64,000 bases of DNA from Clostridium sp. MCC353 (GTDB lineage: Bacteria; Bacillota; Clostridia; Lachnospirales; Lachnospiraceae), in assembly GCF_018785315.1 (NCBI RefSeq), contig NZ_WQPN01000127.1, positions 83,899 through 147,898 of the forward strand, read 5' to 3'. The notes beneath the pieces are model-generated. The model saw only the letters and a list, made by a program, of their open reading frames with translations. It had not been told where the DNA came from and did not search any database. The position numbers and the translations under genes were made by a program. Shown one piece after another: positions 61,574 through 64,000 of the stretch; position 1 is the first letter of the stretch, and each line of letters begins with the position of its first letter.

Positions 61574-62861
61574 CTATTCCATTTTAGAACGGTCACTGAG
61601 CAGAGCCTTCATGTGAGAAACCGCTGTCTCTGCATCGTCTCCATTCAGCATTCCTGTAATACACTGCCGGGACAAATCCCAAATGGGAAAATTTAAATTG
61701 TCGTCGGAGCCGATAACGCTGCGCCCGTTGGTGAGATATGGGCCGATGGACTGGATTGCCGTATCTTCCGCCAGGCGGTTTTCGTTCAGAGGGCTGAACG
61801 AGCTTTGGCTGTCCACAAATTCCCACATGGCATCGTTTTGTGTCAGATATTCAACAAATTGTTTGGCCTCTTCTAAGTGGGGGCTTTTTGCATTGATACT
61901 GATCCGGGTGTCCACATTGATGACCAGAACACTGCCGTCTTCCATAATGGGATAGGGCCTTACCTCAAATTCAAAATCCGGCTCTAAATCGCGCAGGCGG
62001 GGAACTGCCCAGGCGCCAGTCAGCATAAAGGGCTGTGTCCCTTCTGCGAACAGGATCAGATCGTCCTTGGTCTTTGCGGTAACAAGGGCTTCTTCTGAAT
62101 CCACCCATCCCTGTTCCAGCATTTTTTCAACCAGAAGAAAACCGGGGCGGAGCGTTTCTACCAGTTCCGCATGGCGGTCGTTGAAAACCTTGATTTTATC
62201 GGCGCTGCCATCCTGCTGATAGTAGGGGAGCAGAGATTTCGCAAGAACGACGGTTTTAAGAGAGATGTCGTTATTGGCAACAATCGGAGTGATGCCCTGT
62301 GAGACAAAATAATCACAGACTTCTTCCAGCTCGGCCAGATTTTCCGGGATTTTCTGCTCATGCAGTTTCAGCAGATCCAGATTGCAGTACAGACCGAAAG
62401 CGGATATGGAGGTGGGGAGATAGAAAATGGTTCCGTTCGCGGACATCTGGCTTTTTGCCAGAGGGCTGAAGTGTTCAAGGGTGGACAGGTCTGAGAGATC
62501 AGCCAGTTTTCCCTGCTGTCCAAATTCCAGAACCCGGATCAACCATGAAGATATCATCTCCATGGCCGGTTGAAATCCTTTTTTCCAGGATTTCAAAATA
62601 TTTGGGGCTTTTGATGCCGTCATAAGAAATATTTATGTCAGGATAGTCGTCCATAAAACTATGGAGAGAATCTTCAATGGCCATAACATTGAGCGCTTCG
62701 TATTTAAAACCAAAAAAAGTCAGGTTTGTTTGTGGTTCCGTATCCTGTTCGGGCGTTTCATAGATGATATTTTTCCCCGGCTGGGAAGTACAGCCGGTAA
62801 GTATGCCTGCCGCTAAAACAAATATCACGGCATTTGACAAAAAACACCTCATTTTTTTCAT
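61574..62861 (-). pseudogene. Solute-binding lipoprotein gene interrupted by a frameshift
   Basis: Two overlapping frames together make one family 1 solute-binding protein of about 430 residues. The first (from 62861) has a lipoprotein signal with C24 in ILTGC and runs to GDDIFMVDPG. The second takes over at RVLEFGQQGKLADLSDLS and runs to the end (AKQFVEYLTQNDAMWEF). One base gained or lost near 62533-62542 joins them cleanly. This may be a true mutation or a sequencing error. If intact, it would be the ligand-binding partner of the kinase just downstream. Unlike the protein at 45620 it has no 5'-nucleotidase-like domain. GAGG precedes the start. Confidence 0.85.
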
Positions 62862-62956
62862 GGTATATACCTCATATCCAATGTATTCTGTAATTGTATT
62901 AATCTGTCGGCAGTATTGCGGTAGAAAATAAAGGTTCACAGATTTTTATGTTTTCT

Positions 62957-62985
62957 ATTGTAACATGGCAAAGAAGGCAATACAA
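62957..62985 (-). promoter_or_regulatory. Promoter of the lipoprotein-kinase operon
   Basis: On the minus strand TTGTAT (62980-62985) and TACAAT with TGT extension (62957-62962) are 17 bases apart. Confidence 0.55.
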
Positions 62986-63073
62986 GGAAAACAGCCAATG
63001 CAAAGGAAACGGCTGATAATAAGGAAAAAGTTAATATTAAGAAAACAGCTAATATTAAGAAAACAGCCCTCCC
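62984..63073. repeat. Tandem repeat, five units of 17-19 bases
   Basis: Five adjacent units follow the pattern AAGAAAACAGCTAATATT, from 62984 to 63073. The third and fourth units are the most alike. They lie upstream of both the lipoprotein promoter and the GntR gene, in DNA without a gene. Confidence 0.8.
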
Positions 63074-63132
63074 GGTGTTTCATTTTTTTAATATGATACG
63101 GATAAGATACGGATAAGATACGCTATGAATGG

Positions 63133-63185
63133 TTGACTTCTTATACGTATATGTTATAATATAAAGAGTATACGTTATAACATAT
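63133..63185 (+). promoter_or_regulatory. Promoter and palindromic operator of the GntR gene
   Basis: TTGACT (63133-63138) and a perfect TATAAT with TGT extension (63155-63160) are 16 bases apart. ATATGTTATAA (63149-63159) and TTATAACATAT (63175-63185) form a perfect 11-base inverted pair that covers the -10 box and early transcript. This fits self-repression by the GntR protein. Confidence 0.75.
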
Positions 63186-63206
63186 AGCAGATTTAAGGAG
63201 CGGAAG

Positions 63207-63923
63207 ATGGAAAGCAAATACAGGAAATTATATAATATCTTGCTGGAAAAGATCGAAAAAAAAGAGTATAAGCCGGGAGATAAGCTTCCTTCGGAAGGAG
63301 ATTTGATGGAACTTTACGGCGCGTCCAGGGATACGGTGAGGAAATCGCTGAATCTGCTTGTGCAGGATGGATATATACAGAAATCCAGAGGGAAAGCCGC
63401 GGTTATACTGGATAAAAACAAGTTTAATTTCCCTGTGTCTGAGATAGCCAGCTTTAAAGAGATTTATAGAAATTCAACTTCTGTGGTGGAAACTCTTGTG
63501 GAGAATTTAGAGATTGTGAAGGGAGATTCAAAACTCATGGACTGCCTTCAGTTAAAGCCGGAAGAAGAGGCGTTTTCCCTGGTCAGGATTAGGAAAATTG
63601 ATGGGGAACGAATCATCATAGACAAAGATTATTTTTCCAGAAAGACGGTTCCCAACCTTCCTTTGAGGGCGGCGCAGAATTCGATCTACGAATACCTGGA
63701 GCAGGAGATGGGTCTGAAAATCGGGTTTGCCATGAAAGAAATTACAGTTCACCCGGTAACGGAAGAGGACCAGCGGATGCTGGATTTAAAGAGTTATGAT
63801 ATGGTGGTGGTGGTAAAAAGTTATACGTATTTGGAAGACTCTACGCTGTTTCAGTACACAGAATCCAGACATCGGCCGGATAAGTTTAAGTTTGTGGATT
63901 TTGCGAAGAGGAAGGTGGAGTAA
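63207..63923 (+). CDS. GntR-family regulator with UTRA domain (TreR-like)
   Basis: This 238-residue regulator has a GntR winged helix at 1-70 (PGDKLPSEGDLMELYGASRDTVRKSLNLL) and a UTRA ligand domain (about 85-235), the HutC/TreR group. It resembles TreR trehalose repressors (FPVSEIASFKEI, RIIIDKDYFSRKTVP), but no trehalose genes are visible before the window ends. The ATG follows AAGGAGCGG. Its operator lies in its own promoter. The 77 bases after it hold no feature I can support. Confidence 0.88.
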   Translation: MESKYRKLYNILLEKIEKKEYKPGDKLPSEGDLMELYGASRDTVRKSLNLLVQDGYIQKSRGKAAVILDKNKFNFPVSEIASFKEIYRNSTSVVETLVENLEIVKGDSKLMDCLQLKPEEEAFSLVRIRKIDGERIIIDKDYFSRKTVPNLPLRAAQNSIYEYLEQEMGLKIGFAMKEITVHPVTEEDQRMLDLKSYDMVVVVKSYTYLEDSTLFQYTESRHRPDKFKFVDFAKRKVE

Positions 63924-64000
63924 ATCTTTATTTAGTTGATTGGCGGAAGTAACGCCGGGGATCCAGGGAATGTGAGGCCCGAAACCGTTCAGGCGGATGG

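Noticed and set aside
62984..63073. CRISPR array or origin iterons
   Set aside because: Units are only 17-19 bases with no spacers, and no replication or cas gene is near.

Overview
The window looks like a chromosome segment of a gut-type Lachnospiraceae or a close relative (Clostridia, Bacillota). The signs are strong AGGAGG-type ribosome binding sites, sigma-A promoters with extended -10 elements, a FeoA-FeoB fusion, a DUF1576 membrane protein, the Cysteine-rich KTR protein found in Clostridia, and many large hybrid histidine kinases built as in that family. No 16S gene or other species marker is present, so the genus is not called.

Layout. 0-10.3 kb is housekeeping: tRNA-Pro(GGG), a Cof-type HAD phosphatase, tRNA-Ala(CGC), a DUF1576 membrane protein behind an attenuator-like leader, a three-gene operon (dihydrolipoyl dehydrogenase, D-2-hydroxyacid dehydrogenase, Xaa-Pro aminopeptidase), a prolyl-tRNA editing protein, and an RlmCD-type rRNA methyltransferase behind a long structured leader. 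10.35-15.2 kb is an AT-rich accessory stretch: a lone PD-(D/E)XK nuclease, a truncated RhuM gene, remnants of a three-recombinase (RIT-like) element, and two small orphan genes, one of them DUF4274. 15.2-21.05 kb holds a LytTR/GHKL two-component system next to a three-gene ABC-2 transporter, then decayed gene fragments.

21.04-37.6 kb is the most distinctive part, a GC-richer signalling island. Five minus-strand genes encode a PAS hybrid kinase, a free Hpt protein, a second PAS hybrid kinase with an NTF2-like N terminus, a Ser/Thr kinase-ATPase-GAF-GGDEF giant, and a REC-GGDEF-EAL-REC-GGDEF protein. They face a divergent HTH regulator across an intergenic region with repeated near-palindromes at both promoters. 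All parts of a phosphorelay that sets c-di-GMP level are present.

37.9-64 kb is export, sensing and iron uptake: a MarR-regulated RND pump; a membrane hybrid kinase with a lipoprotein that joins a solute-binding domain to a 5'-nucleotidase C-terminal-like domain; a MarR-regulated heterodimeric ABC exporter; a second heterodimeric exporter behind an attenuator-like leader; FeoAB and an HD hydrolase. A second kinase/solute-binding lipoprotein pair follows on the minus strand, its lipoprotein frameshifted, and the window ends with a GntR/UTRA regulator. The two kinase/lipoprotein pairs have no ABC permease beside them, so they are probably sensing rather than uptake modules. All functional calls come from reading the sequence; no database search was run.
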